Shown one piece after another: positions 44,853 through 54,148 of a stretch of 64,000 nt of DNA (position 1 is the first letter of the stretch; the number at the start of each line of letters is the position of its first letter). Source of the DNA: Chitinophagales bacterium (lineage in GTDB: Bacteria > Bacteroidota > Bacteroidia > Chitinophagales > Chitinophagaceae); the NCBI GenBank assembly GCA_026936105.1, contig JAIXKI010000001.1:63162-127161 (forward strand), given 5' to 3'. The notes under the pieces are model-generated. The model was not told where the DNA came from and did not search any database. It saw nothing but the letters and a program-made list of their open reading frames with translations. A program made the position numbers and the translations under genes.

Positions 44853-46331
44853 TTACAAACTCTTTATCTCAGCGATCAGATCCTGCAGCACTTTCTTTGC
44901 ATCGCCAAATAACATGGAAGTTTTTTTCTGGAAGAACAATGAATTCTCAATGCCGGCATAACCGGGTTTCATGCTTCTTTTATTCACGATTACATTCTTG
45001 GCCAGTTCCACATCCAGTATCGGCATTCCGTAAATGGGTGAAGAAGGATCTGTTTTAGCAGCAGGATTCACCACATCATTGGCGCCTAAGATCAATACCA
45101 CATCGGTTGTCGGGAATTCTTCATTGGCCTGTTCCATTTCCAGCAGTTTATCATAACTCACGTCGGCTTCTGCCAGCAATACGTTCATGTGGCCGGGCAT
45201 GCGTCCTGCAACAGGATGAATGGCATATTTCACATCCACACCTCTTTCCACCAATAGTTTTTCAAGATCATGGCAAACATGCTGCGCCTGTGCCACTGCC
45301 AGTCCATATCCGGGAACGATCATCACTTTGTTGGCGTATGCCATGAGAACGGAAGCATCGCTCAGTGTAATTTCCTTGTACGTCCCCTGTTGCTTCTTTG
45401 CTTCGCCGGTGGCCTTACTTCCGCCAAAAGAACCGATCAGTACATTGGCAAGAGAACGGTTCATTGCTTTGCACATCAGTATGGTGAGCAAAGTACCTGC
45501 GGCGCCAACGAGGATACCGCCGGTAAGCATCAGTTTATTGTTGTATAAAAATCCTCCGCAGGCCGCTGCCACTCCCGTAAATGAGTTCAGCAATGAAATA
45601 ACCACCGGCATGTCCGCCCCACCAATGGGCATCACAAAGAAAACACCATACAATAACGCTATAATAAAAACAGAGTAAAATAGAATATGCCCTTTATTAG
45701 TGAATACAGCAACAGTTCCATCAAATCGGTACAGGTCGTTTATATTCACAAACAGATAAACTGCCAATGCAAAGACACCAACTAAAAAAACAAGATTGAG
45801 CGTATGCTGCCCTTTGAAAGCAAAATCTTTGATGCTCCCATCCAGCTTTCCCCAAGCGATCATACTTCCCGCAAAAGAAACAGATCCGATGATCAGCCCG
45901 AGTAAAATGATCAGCAGTTCACCATGAGGAACCGAAACAGAAAGAAAATTGGAAGGTGGCAAAGAATGGATCTCAGGATGGCTTGTCATCCTGTTAAATT
46001 CAACGATTGAGATCAGGGCGGCACAGGCGCCCCCCATGCCATTAAACATGCTCACCATTTCGGGCATTGCCGTCATCTTTATTTTTTTGGCAGCCAGCGT
46101 ACCAATGATGCCTCCAATGACAATACCTCCGAATATCCATCCGTAATTGTGAAGGCCGTTGCCTTCTTCATCCTTGTATAAAAATATTGTTCCTAAAACG
46201 GCAATGGTCATCCCGAATGCAGCCAGCAAATTTCCTTTTCTCGCCCTGTCAGGATGCGCCAGCATTTTCAGCCCCAGAATAAAAGTGACTGCTCCGATGA
46301 GATAGATAAATGTTAGTATGTTTAGTTCCAT
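44853..46331 (-). CDS. pntB: NAD(P) transhydrogenase subunit beta
   Basis: 492 aa. Membrane domain dII with about nine helices, then the NADP-binding dIII starting near residue 315 (VLMAYANKVMIVPGYGLAVAQAQHV, HPVAGRMPGHMNVLLAEADVSYDKL, VLILGANDVVNPAAKTDPSSPIYGMPIL). Together with PntAa and PntAb it couples proton entry to hydride transfer from NADH to NADP+. It is the last gene of the operon, separated from pntAb by an intruding four-helix-bundle gene. Confidence 0.96.
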   Translation of the reverse strand: MELNILTFIYLIGAVTFILGLKMLAHPDRARKGNLLAAFGMTIAVLGTIFLYKDEEGNGLHNYGWIFGGIVIGGIIGTLAAKKIKMTAMPEMVSMFNGMGGACAALISIVEFNRMTSHPEIHSLPPSNFLSVSVPHGELLIILLGLIIGSVSFAGSMIAWGKLDGSIKDFAFKGQHTLNLVFLVGVFALAVYLFVNINDLYRFDGTVAVFTNKGHILFYSVFIIALLYGVFFVMPIGGADMPVVISLLNSFTGVAAACGGFLYNNKLMLTGGILVGAAGTLLTILMCKAMNRSLANVLIGSFGGSKATGEAKKQQGTYKEITLSDASVLMAYANKVMIVPGYGLAVAQAQHVCHDLEKLLVERGVDVKYAIHPVAGRMPGHMNVLLAEADVSYDKLLEMEQANEEFPTTDVVLILGANDVVNPAAKTDPSSPIYGMPILDVELAKNVIVNKRSMKPGYAGIENSLFFQKKTSMLFGDAKKVLQDLIAEIKSL

Positions 46332-46334
46332 AAA

Positions 46335-46791
46335 AAATCCGAATATTAAAAATCGAAAACCGAAATGCTTCCGGGTTTTCTCATGTCATTCCTTATTTCT
46401 AATCTTTTTGCACAAGCTTTTTTAAAATTGCACCAAAAAATTTGTTTGGGCTCAAATGCTTCCTGAATTAACTCCAATCTTTCGTTTTCAAGCTCGCCAT
46501 TGTTATCTGTCAAAACATGTTTAAGCCATAGCTTTGATTCTTTTGATTCTTTTCTGCAAACTTTTATCCAGTACTTAAAATCTCCGTTACCAGGGTTTTC
46601 ATTAGCTTCAATATAAAAGGCAGCAACAGAACCCGAGGAACGAATCAATTGAATAATATTTTCCCGGTTAATCAAATCTTTCTTCAATCTCAAATAAAAA
46701 TCTCTTGTTCGCAATGAAAATTTTTCTGTTCGTTCCAACAAATCATATATTTTCTTCTTAGCCTCCATTACGAAAGCGATAGTTCGGATTT
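46335..46791. repeat. 9-bp inverted repeat bracketing the four-helix-bundle gene
   Basis: AAATCCGAA at 46335-46343 and its perfect complement TTCGGATTT at 46783-46791 flank the intruding ORF. In the mRNA the whole gene would be the loop of this stem. The left arm lies just upstream of the pntB start codon. Confidence 0.45.
46346..46768 (-). CDS. Four-helix-bundle protein (23S IVP family)
   Basis: 140 aa, all-helical. SSGSVAAFYIEANE and DFKYWIKVCRKESKESKLWLKHVL match the S-x-N-x-x-EA and K-x-A-x-x-E-x-x-x-WL pattern of the four-helix-bundle family named after proteins encoded in 23S rRNA intervening sequences. The function of the family is unknown. It lies between pntAb (28 nt) and pntB (14 nt) on the same strand, in an operon whose three pnt genes belong together. 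Polar, with no membrane segment, so a structural subunit of the pump is unlikely. Confidence 0.75.
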   Translation of the reverse strand: MEAKKKIYDLLERTEKFSLRTRDFYLRLKKDLINRENIIQLIRSSGSVAAFYIEANENPGNGDFKYWIKVCRKESKESKLWLKHVLTDNNGELENERLELIQEAFEPKQIFWCNFKKACAKRLEIRNDMRKPGSISVFDF

Positions 46792-46796
46792 CGTTC

Positions 46797-47120
46797 TTAT
46801 GCCTTCGGGCTTTTCTTTTTCTTACTGAACATTTCCAGCATCCTGTCCGTCACCACAAAACCACCGACCACATTCAAAGTACCCAGTATCACAGCAAGAA
46901 ATCCCAGGATCAAAGACAGGTAATTATCACTCTCCGCCCTGCCCATGATGATAATAGCGCCGATAATTACCACTCCGTGAATGGCATTGGCGCCGCTCAT
47001 CAAAGGAGTGTGCAGCACGCTGGGCACATGACCGATGACCTCGACTCCTACAAATATCATCAGGATGACAATATAGATCATCTGCTGATTCTCCTGTATC
47101 CAACCAAGTATTTCGTGCAT
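46797..47120 (-). CDS. pntAb: NAD(P) transhydrogenase subunit alpha, membrane part
   Basis: 107 aa with three to four transmembrane helices (IYIVILMIFVGVEVIGHVP, LHTPLMSGANAIHGVVIIGAIIIMG, LSLILGFLAVILGTLNVVGGFVVTDRMLEMF). The S-GANAIHG and NVVGGFxVTDRMLxMF motifs are diagnostic of the dII segment of PntA, here a separate gene as in Rhodospirillum and many Bacteroidota. Follows pntAa by 8 nt. Confidence 0.95.
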   Translation of the reverse strand: MHEILGWIQENQQMIYIVILMIFVGVEVIGHVPSVLHTPLMSGANAIHGVVIIGAIIIMGRAESDNYLSLILGFLAVILGTLNVVGGFVVTDRMLEMFSKKKKSPKA

Positions 47121-47128
47121 GATATCTT

Positions 47129-48238
47129 TTATTTAATTCTTTCGTGGATCACTTCACCATTATGAGCAATGCAACTCCCTTTCACCAGGTCATCTTCCCA
47201 GTTCAGGTTCAGTTGTCCTTCTTTGGTAATGATAAGATTCAGAAAATTCAGAATATTTTTTCCATACATCTTACTGGCATCGGACGGCATGGTTGCCGGC
47301 AAATTAGAATTTCCTACTATCCTGACGCCGTTTTGCACTACTGTTTCATTATCTTTTGTAAATGGCGTATTACCTCCTGAAGAAGCGGCAATATCAATAA
47401 TGACAGACCCATTGCGCATTGTATCCAGCATCTCTTCCGTTATCAGTATTGGCGCTTTCTTTCCCTGTATTTGTGCTGTGGTGATCACAATGTCTGCTTT
47501 GGCAAGGCTTTCCGCAATTTTTGCTTTCTGCCGTTTCATAAAATCTTCGGTCTGCTCCACGGCATAACCACCTGCCTTGCTGGCATCTGCCGCTCCTTCC
47601 ACTTCAATGAATTTGGCACCCAGACTCATCACTTCTTCTTTTACGGCAGGGCGTGTGTCAAAGACCTCTATCACAGCACCAAGGCGACGGGCCGTAGCAA
47701 TGGCCTGAAGGCCTGCAACACCGGCGCCCAGTATCAAAACTTTTGCCGGAGCAATGGTTCCTGCAGCTGTCATGAACATGGGAAAATACCGGGAATAAAG
47801 ATTAGCTGCCAGAAGAACTGCCTTGTACCCGGCAATGTTGGCTTGTGAGCTCAATACATCCATTGACTGCGCTCTCGTGGTACGTGGCAACATATCCAGG
47901 GAAAAAACAGTGACACCCTGCTTTGCCCATTGGTGCATCAGGTCACGCACATACAACGGCTGATAAACGCCAATGATGATCTTTGATTTAAGTTTTTCAA
48001 TCTCGGGTTGAGAAAGAGCATGAATGCTCAAAATAATATCGGAAGACTGAAGGATCTCAGAACGGGATTTTATTTCAGAGCCGGCCTTTATATATTCCTC
48101 ATCATTCCAGAAAGCTTTTTTTCCGGAATCATTTTCAACATACACTGTTACACCTTTCTTTTTCAGCGCTGCTACAGTCTCGGGGATCAAAGACACTCTG
48201 GTTTCAAAGTCTGGTTCTTTCAATAAGCCGATCGTCAT
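47129..48238 (-). CDS. pntAa: NAD(P) transhydrogenase subunit alpha, NAD-binding part
   Basis: 369 aa soluble dI subunit binding NAD(H). Alanine-dehydrogenase-like fold: RVSLIPETVAALKKKGVTVYVE, LDMLPRTTRAQSMDVLSSQANIAGYKAV, Rossmann motif LILGAGVAGLQAIATARRLGAVIEVFDTRP, and RQDVT-like mobile loop region. First gene of the pntAa-pntAb-(IVP)-pntB operon. A palindrome CCTTAT-ATAA-ATAAGG lies just upstream (48242-48257). Confidence 0.95.
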   Translation of the reverse strand: MTIGLLKEPDFETRVSLIPETVAALKKKGVTVYVENDSGKKAFWNDEEYIKAGSEIKSRSEILQSSDIILSIHALSQPEIEKLKSKIIIGVYQPLYVRDLMHQWAKQGVTVFSLDMLPRTTRAQSMDVLSSQANIAGYKAVLLAANLYSRYFPMFMTAAGTIAPAKVLILGAGVAGLQAIATARRLGAVIEVFDTRPAVKEEVMSLGAKFIEVEGAADASKAGGYAVEQTEDFMKRQKAKIAESLAKADIVITTAQIQGKKAPILITEEMLDTMRNGSVIIDIAASSGGNTPFTKDNETVVQNGVRIVGNSNLPATMPSDASKMYGKNILNFLNLIITKEGQLNLNWEDDLVKGSCIAHNGEVIHERIK

Positions 48239-48241
48239 GTA

Positions 48242-48257
48242 CCTTATATAAATAAGG
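48242..48257. promoter_or_regulatory. Palindrome upstream of pntAa
   Basis: Perfect 6-bp inverted repeat CCTTAT / ATAAGG with ATAA between, 3 nt upstream of the ATG. It could be an operator or an RNA hairpin occluding the start; no regulator is known. Confidence 0.3.
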
Positions 48258-48407
48258 CGGAAAGGTATAATTTTTTTTGACTGTAGCCTCTGCCCTTATG
48301 ATGAATTTCAGCAGTTTTTGTGCAGAAATTTTATGAGCGGCTGTATCCGGAAAGATGAGGATTAATATATATTTTCATTAAATGCTTCTTCTCAGGGAAA
48401 TCACTTA

Positions 48408-49205
48408 TTAAAAACGGATCCTGAAATGCTGCTTTTCGAGAATTTCGGGACGAAAAAATAATATCCCGAGAAAAAACAGATCTATGCTTAAGGTGATCCT
48501 GTCATTCTTTCTGCAATGATCCCAGGCTTCTTCCATTTCTTTGCTCCAGTGAATATCATCCATGATAAGGATAGAAGAGTTGTTGCACTTAGGTAACATC
48601 TCATTAAAATAATTTACCGTCGGTATGAGGCGGTGATTACCATCAAAGAAAGCCAGATCAATGGATGACATGGGGGCGATAGAAGTTCCAAGTGTATCAT
48701 CAAAATTTCCTTCTACCGGTTTGATATTGCGCAGATTCAATGAATCAAAATTTTTTTTTGCGATACCGGCGATCGCCTTAGCCCCTTCAAAGGTCAAAAT
48801 TGTTGCGCCCGGATTTGCCAGGGAAAGATAAGCGGTCGTAAGCCCTAATGAAGTTCCCAGTTCAACGATCGTTTTCGGTTTGTAATATTTTACCATCCGG
48901 AATAAAAGCTGCCCGTACTTCTTTGGTTTTGCCGCATTCCTTGCTATTGAGGCTATGCTTCTTTTTTGAGAGCGGTCAACCACCGAACCGGCGCCAAAGT
49001 CTTCAACCGGCAAGATAGTTTCATCTTTTAATAATCTGCTTCTTAATTCTTCAACTTTATTATAAGAGGAATAGTGTGCTTTATCATTCAATACCTGCGT
49101 GATAAACCGGAAAACAAATGGCGAATGAGCGCCATGCCCCTTGCTGTTGGACGCCGTGAAGAAATAATTCAGGTATTTTAATGCTACCTCAGTTTTTGAA
49201 AACAT
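48408..49205 (-). CDS. Class I SAM-dependent (O-)methyltransferase
   Basis: 265 aa. SAM-binding VELGTSLGLTTAYLSLANPGATILTFEG, acidic loop at DLAFFDGNHRLIPTVNYF, and MDDIHWSKEMEEAW are the signature of caffeoyl-CoA-type O-methyltransferase relatives (Methyltransf_24). The N-terminal HGAHSPFVFRFITQVLN stretch is typical of a Bacteroidota subgroup. Substrate unknown. Single gene; 146 nt separate it from folA. Confidence 0.82.
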   Translation of the reverse strand: MFSKTEVALKYLNYFFTASNSKGHGAHSPFVFRFITQVLNDKAHYSSYNKVEELRSRLLKDETILPVEDFGAGSVVDRSQKRSIASIARNAAKPKKYGQLLFRMVKYYKPKTIVELGTSLGLTTAYLSLANPGATILTFEGAKAIAGIAKKNFDSLNLRNIKPVEGNFDDTLGTSIAPMSSIDLAFFDGNHRLIPTVNYFNEMLPKCNNSSILIMDDIHWSKEMEEAWDHCRKNDRITLSIDLFFLGILFFRPEILEKQHFRIRF

Positions 49206-49352
49206 GAATGAAAGTGAAATTCAAATTTTAAAGAGAAACAAATCACTGGCACATAGATCAAGATAAAAAATTGAATGTAAACCACCGGTTGCCTTCTCGT
49301 GTCTCTTCTTTATCGGGAGTCCGTGCCTTCTGCGTGGCCACAGGCTGAAAGA

Positions 49353-49844
49353 TTACTTTCTCTCCCACAACTGAAAAGAGTAATCGTATTGATTTTTCTC
49401 GTCAGCTTTATGATCATCTTTGCTGATCAAGCGCCACTGTTTCGGATCCAGGTCAGGAAAATAAGTATCCCCTTCGGGACTCGCTTTGATCCTTGTCAGA
49501 TAGATCCTGTTTACTTTTTCAAAAGCCAACCGGTAAATTTCACCTCCGCCGATCACAAATACCTCTTTCGCATCCGTTTCCCGTGCAACAAATAATGCAT
49601 CCTCCAAACTTCTTACGATCACCACACCTTCTGCTTTCCAATCGGGCTGCCTGGTGATCACAATATTCTTTCTTCCCGGTAAAGCTTTACCCAAACCCTG
49701 AAACGTTTTGCGTCCCATGATCACAGGCATACCCCAGGTGATGTTTTTGAAAAACTGCATATCATTTGCCTGACGCCAAACCATCGTACCATTTTTACCG
49801 ATCACTCCGTTTTCGGCAACCGCAACAACGAAAGAGATTATCAT
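49353..49844 (-). CDS. folA: Dihydrofolate reductase
   Basis: 163 aa. Reduces dihydrofolate to tetrahydrofolate with NADPH, recycling the product of thymidylate synthase encoded just upstream. Motifs in order: VVAVAENGVIGKNGTMVWRQANDMQFF (catalytic acidic residue replaced within the W-x-x-x-x-D frame by D27-equivalent in ANDM), VIMGRKTFQGLGKALPGRKNIVITRQ, and VFVIGGGEIYRLAF. Length typical. Confidence 0.95.
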   Translation of the reverse strand: MIISFVVAVAENGVIGKNGTMVWRQANDMQFFKNITWGMPVIMGRKTFQGLGKALPGRKNIVITRQPDWKAEGVVIVRSLEDALFVARETDAKEVFVIGGGEIYRLAFEKVNRIYLTRIKASPEGDTYFPDLDPKQWRLISKDDHKADEKNQYDYSFQLWERK

Positions 49845-49991
49845 GAGACAGAAAGTATAAAATTCAAAATGTAAAATTAACCTATTCTCACTTTCAGGAC
49901 ACCTGAATACTATTTAAAAAAGAATTTCATCTGATTCTTTATTCATTGGAGGATGAATATACTCCTATAAGCTTATCAGGATCAAAAATTC

Positions 49992-50786
49992 CTAAACTGC
50001 AACCGGAGCTTTAATGGCCGGATGACATTGATAATTTTCCAGCGTGAAATCTTCGTAACGGAAATCAAAAATATTTTTAACCAGGGGATTCAGTTTCATT
50101 TGCGGCAACGGGTAAGGAGTGCGGGTCAGCTGCAGTTTCACCTGCTCCACATGATTGCTGTAAATATGCACATCGCCAAATGTATGAATGAATTCTCCCG
50201 GCTCCAGCCCGCAGACCCGGGCGATCATCATCGTCAGTAAAGAATAAGATGCAATATTAAAAGGCACGCCCAGAAAAACATCTGCACTGCGTTGATACAA
50301 CTGGCAGCTCAGCTTTCCGTTGGCCACATAGAATTGAAACAATACATGACAAGGCATCAGCGCCATTTTGGGTAATTCGGCAACATTCCAGGCGCTGACG
50401 ATCAGACGGCGGCTGTCCGGATCTTTTTTTATCCTGCTTATTACTTCGCTTATCTGGTCAATGGCACTGCCATCCTGTGCAGTCCAGTTTCTCCATTGTT
50501 TCCCGTAAACCGGGCCTAATTCCCCATTCTCATCGGCCCATTCATCCCAAATGCTCACTCCGTGTTCTTTTAAATACCGGATATTGGTCTCACCTTTCAG
50601 AAACCAAAGCAACTCATAAATAATGCTTTTCAGGTGAAGTTTTTTGGTAGTTACCAGAGGAAAGCCTTTTTGCAGGTCAAAACGCATCTGATAACCAAAA
50701 AAACTTCGGGTGCCTGTGCCGGTACGGTCATTCTTTTCCACTCCGTTATCCAGAATATACTGAAGTAAAGAAAGATATTGTTGCAT
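49992..50786 (-). CDS. thyA: Thymidylate synthase
   Basis: 264 aa ThyA-type enzyme converting dUMP to dTMP with methylene-tetrahydrofolate. Motifs: [54 protein letters not shown], catalytic Cys in [42 protein letters not shown], and [12 protein letters not shown]. 147 nt upstream of folA on the same strand, a common functional pair. Confidence 0.97.
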   Translation of the reverse strand: MQQYLSLLQYILDNGVEKNDRTGTGTRSFFGYQMRFDLQKGFPLVTTKKLHLKSIIYELLWFLKGETNIRYLKEHGVSIWDEWADENGELGPVYGKQWRNWTAQDGSAIDQISEVISRIKKDPDSRRLIVSAWNVAELPKMALMPCHVLFQFYVANGKLSCQLYQRSADVFLGVPFNIASYSLLTMMIARVCGLEPGEFIHTFGDVHIYSNHVEQVKLQLTRTPYPLPQMKLNPLVKNIFDFRYEDFTLENYQCHPAIKAPVAV

Positions 50787-50922
50787 AGATGCAAGTTAAA
50801 TGAAACCGCTGAGTTATTTTGCTACAATGCACGGGTGTGGGTAAGCTGTGAAATGATCAGAAATATATTAACTATTGATTTTAATCATCTTGATTAACTT
50901 TACCTCAGTATAAACTTGTATC

Positions 50923-51315
50923 ATGAAAGACACAAGAAGATTTTATAAAGAGTTGGGGAATCTTTTTTATGCTATTGCATCAGCAGATAAAAAAATTGGC
51001 CCGCAGGAAAAAGTAAAACTTGACGAAGAAGTGCAGTTTGCCTGGCGGCACTATGACGACAGTACTGACCGTTTCGGCAGTGACCGGGCCTTCCTTATTG
51101 AATTCGAATTTGAAACGATGGAAGATCAGATGGCCTCTGCGGAAGAAGCTTTTCAATCTTTCGAAACCTATTTTGGGGAAAGTAAAGACGAAATAGACGA
51201 AACAACCCGCAAGCGCATTTTCAACAGCGCCAAACATATCGCAGAAAGTATCCGCGAAATAAACACTCCGGAACACAAATACCTTGACAGACTGAAAAAG
51301 CTATTAAAAGTCTGA
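50923..51315 (+). CDS. TerB-like helical protein, unknown function
   Basis: 130 aa, soluble and helical. FYKELGNLFYAIASADKKIGPQEKVKLDEEVQFAW resembles the start of TerB/DnaK-associated helical domains, where an acidic D-K-x-I-x-x-x-E motif occurs; the remainder is not recognised. A near-consensus -7 box TAAACTTG ends 4 nt before the ATG. Convergent with proline dehydrogenase, 2 nt apart. Confidence 0.65.
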   Translation: MKDTRRFYKELGNLFYAIASADKKIGPQEKVKLDEEVQFAWRHYDDSTDRFGSDRAFLIEFEFETMEDQMASAEEAFQSFETYFGESKDEIDETTRKRIFNSAKHIAESIREINTPEHKYLDRLKKLLKV

Positions 51316-51317
51316 GA

Positions 51318-52544
51318 TCACAGTTTTCTTCTTTTGATCTCTTTTCTGATCAGCATCATCTCCCTGCCCGTCTGGCCTTTTACAGAAGTATTCTCTTGTG
51401 CCCGCCGCATCAGATATGGAATGACATCTCTGATGGGCCCAAAAGGCAGATACTTACTCACCGAACATCCTGCATGTGCAAGATTGAAAGTTATGTTATC
51501 ACTCATACCATACAACTGGCTGAAATGAACATGTGGATGATTCAGGAGTAATCCTTTTTGCTGCAGCAGTTGCGTTGTATATAAATTACTGTATTCATTA
51601 TGGGAGGCTACAATAACTGAAATGCGATCAAGATGCTCAATGCAAAACTCTACGGCAGCATTAAAATCCTTATCGGTTGCCTTTTTGTTTGTATGAATCG
51701 GTGAAGGGTAATTCATTTTCTCTGCTCTCTTCCTTTCCTTCTCCATATAGGCGCCACGAACCAGTTTTATTCCAAACAGAAAGTTCCTTTCCACTGCTGC
51801 TGCATAACAGTCTTTCAAAAATTGAAGGCGGTCCGTACGGTAATGCTGGGTAGTGTTATAAATGACCGGGCGTTTTTTGTTGAAAATATCCATCATCAGA
51901 AGGATCAGTGCATCTACAGGATCCTGTATCCACGAATCTTCCGCATCTATCAATACCCCTATGTTTTTTTCAACGGCTGCTTCGCAAACACGGGTCATAC
52001 GCTCACGCACCCGGTGCCATTCTTCCCTGTCGGCAGAAGAGATCTGCTCCAGCGTGTTCAGATATTTTTTCATTAAAGAACCTTCCTGCTGCTTCATTAC
52101 TTCACCGAGTTTCTCCAGCAAACCAAACCGTGCGAAACCCGTTACCTTCACACTCATGAACGGAATATTGGGCTGAGTAGCAGCATAATTGATCACCCGG
52201 ATGAATTCGTCTCTTGCATGATCAAAATTTTCTTCGCCCTGTTTTCCTTCCACTCCATAATCCAGGATCACCTGTACATTATGTTCACCCAGTTTTTTGG
52301 CAACGGCAGCAGTTTGCTCCAACGTTTCTCCTCCCACAAATTGTCCGAAGATGGTTTTACGGATTAAGCCTTTCACCGGCAGTCCTGACTTGATAACAGG
52401 AGGTGTCATCTTCACGGCCATTTTTACCAGCCAGGGTTTGCTCATTAAAGAAAAAAGAAAACGGGCTTTTTTTAACTGCTTGTCATTTTTGTATCCGAAG
52501 GCTAATTCCGTATTGTCAAAAGAAATCTCGGGATGGGGCTCCAT
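51318..52544 (-). CDS. Proline dehydrogenase (monofunctional)
   Basis: 408 aa FAD enzyme oxidising proline to pyrroline-5-carboxylate. The TIM-barrel motifs are clear: VILDYGVEGKQGEENFD, VKVTGFARFGLLEKL, VLIDAEDSWIQDPVD, LFGIKLVRGAYMEKERKRAEKMNYPSPIHTNKKATDKDFN, and the substrate-binding YLMRRAQENTSVKGQ near the C-terminus. Lacks the P5C dehydrogenase and DNA-binding domains of PutA. Start ATG 52544. Confidence 0.93.
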   Translation of the reverse strand: MEPHPEISFDNTELAFGYKNDKQLKKARFLFSLMSKPWLVKMAVKMTPPVIKSGLPVKGLIRKTIFGQFVGGETLEQTAAVAKKLGEHNVQVILDYGVEGKQGEENFDHARDEFIRVINYAATQPNIPFMSVKVTGFARFGLLEKLGEVMKQQEGSLMKKYLNTLEQISSADREEWHRVRERMTRVCEAAVEKNIGVLIDAEDSWIQDPVDALILLMMDIFNKKRPVIYNTTQHYRTDRLQFLKDCYAAAVERNFLFGIKLVRGAYMEKERKRAEKMNYPSPIHTNKKATDKDFNAAVEFCIEHLDRISVIVASHNEYSNLYTTQLLQQKGLLLNHPHVHFSQLYGMSDNITFNLAHAGCSVSKYLPFGPIRDVIPYLMRRAQENTSVKGQTGREMMLIRKEIKRRKL

Positions 52545-52671
52545 GTTTAAAAATTTTATACGCTAATCAATTTGGTTCACAAAGTTAAAAGAATACAGGT
52601 TAGAAGAAACTTTCTCATATAAATAGTGAATATGATTTTGCTCAACATGAGTTCTCACTTTTAAATACTGC

Positions 52672-52679
52672 TATATTTG
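52672..52679 (+). promoter_or_regulatory. Thioesterase promoter -7 box
   Basis: TATATTTG, 13 nt before ATG 52693. Confidence 0.45.
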
Positions 52680-52692
52680 CGAAAATTTTGTA

Positions 52693-53205
52693 ATGGAAAG
52701 TAAAAATGCAGGGGAAAGCCTTACTATAATGACAGAAATAGTACTGCCCAACGATACCAATACTTTCGCTAATTTAATGGGAGGACGGCTGATGTACTGG
52801 ATGGATATTGCTGCAGCCATAGCTGCTCAGAAACATTGCAATGCAACGGCAGTGACTGCATCAGTTGATAATATTTCGTTTCAGAATCCGATCAAATTAG
52901 GTAATGCAGTACATATAGAAGCAAAAGTTTCAAGAGCTTTCAATACCTCTATGGAGATCTATCTGAAAGTATGGGGAGAAGACCTGGTGCAGAAATATAA
53001 ATACAAAAGCAACGAGGCTTATTACACTTTTGTGGCATTGGACCCGCTCGGTAAACCAAAACAGGTTCCTGATCTGATACCCGAAACTGAAGAAGAAAAG
53101 AGAATATTTGACGGCGCTTTAAGAAGAAGGCAATTGCGGCTTGTACTCGGAGGAAAACTAAAACCGGGGGATGCAACAGAATTGAAAGCATTGTTCTTTA
53201 AATAA
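52693..53205 (+). CDS. Acyl-CoA thioesterase, hot-dog fold (YciA-like)
   Basis: 170 aa. Hydrolyses acyl-CoA. The hot-dog helix with catalytic Asn/Asp region is ANLMGGRLMYWMDIAAAIAAQKHCNATAVTASVDNISFQNPIKLGNAVHIEAKVSRAFNTSMEIYLKVW, followed by a C-terminal Arg/Lys-rich tail. Substrate length cannot be told from sequence. Convergent with the acyltransferase at 53231. Confidence 0.9.
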   Translation: MESKNAGESLTIMTEIVLPNDTNTFANLMGGRLMYWMDIAAAIAAQKHCNATAVTASVDNISFQNPIKLGNAVHIEAKVSRAFNTSMEIYLKVWGEDLVQKYKYKSNEAYYTFVALDPLGKPKQVPDLIPETEEEKRIFDGALRRRQLRLVLGGKLKPGDATELKALFFK

Positions 53206-53230
53206 CTGTCATATCTTCAAAATAATTTCA

Positions 53231-54037
53231 TCAGCCCGGCTGCTTTGCTGTTATACGATGATGCTTGCCCATCATCATAAATTTCTTACTCTGGCCGATT
53301 GCATCCATCACCTGTTCCAATATTACTTCGGAAGGAGCATCATAGTCAATTTGTAAAGGCTCTTTGAAAGTTACCGTAAGCAATGTCCCTTTCTTTTTGA
53401 ATTTTAACCCTTTCTTATTAAAGGCCCGCCAGAACCCGCTGATGACGACCGGTATCACGACCGGTTTATTTTGTTTAATGATAAAAGCCGTTCCTTTTCG
53501 TCCGGGTGCAAATGGTTTGGTAGTGCCCTGAGGGAAAGTAATGATCCAGTTCTTTTCCAGCGCTCTCTGGATCTTTCTTGTATCGGAAGGATCCAGCGTC
53601 TTCCTTACTTCTTTGGAACCTTTGACCCAGGTTCTTTTTACTGTCAGCGCTCCCGCTAAAGTAAACAGGCGGCTGATCCAGCTTCCTTTCATGGTTTCTT
53701 CTGCTGCCACATAGTTCACACGGGTAAACGGGTTTAATAGATAATACGGGATTCCAAGGCGATCTTTTTTCCCCCACTTCACTGCAGAAAAAATATGGAG
53801 GAACGTAATAACATCTGCAAAATAGGTTTGATGATTACTGACAAAAAGAACATTTTGCCCGGGCAGTTTTCTTAATTGCTCCGATCCTGATATCTTGAGT
53901 TTATTCACTATGGCTATACCCGGATAAGACACAATGCCCACAATAAAATAAACTATCTTACGGACCAGGCTGAAGCTCTTCAGCCTTTCAGTAAAGGAAC
54001 TCATCAGCAGATCAATTTTTGGCAAACGAATATTCAT
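53231..54037 (-). CDS. Lysophospholipid acyltransferase (PlsC-like)
   Basis: 268 aa; one N-terminal transmembrane segment. The catalytic block reads FVSNHQTYFADVIT: H69 and D75 are separated by five residues, not the four of the classical HX4D. The second block FPQGTTKPFAPGRKGTAFII replaces the usual FPEGTR. The fold and family (LPLAT) are clear, but the acceptor (lysophosphatidate or another lysolipid) is not. Single gene upstream of the rpsA terminator. Confidence 0.85.
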   Translation of the reverse strand: MNIRLPKIDLLMSSFTERLKSFSLVRKIVYFIVGIVSYPGIAIVNKLKISGSEQLRKLPGQNVLFVSNHQTYFADVITFLHIFSAVKWGKKDRLGIPYYLLNPFTRVNYVAAEETMKGSWISRLFTLAGALTVKRTWVKGSKEVRKTLDPSDTRKIQRALEKNWIITFPQGTTKPFAPGRKGTAFIIKQNKPVVIPVVISGFWRAFNKKGLKFKKKGTLLTVTFKEPLQIDYDAPSEVILEQVMDAIGQSKKFMMMGKHHRITAKQPG

Positions 54038-54097
54038 GTAATTTAAGGCAATAGGAACAATATCTCATTTATAAAATCTTTTTCAGTTCAGGGAATG

Positions 54098-54122
54098 AAA
54101 AAAGCCCTTATTAAAAGGGCTT
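54098..54122 (-). terminator. rpsA terminator
   Basis: AAGCCCTT / AAGGGCTT stem with a short AT loop followed by T6 on the minus strand, 26 nt after the rpsA stop. Confidence 0.88.
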
Positions 54123-54148
54123 CAAAAAAAATCAGGATCAACACCATA

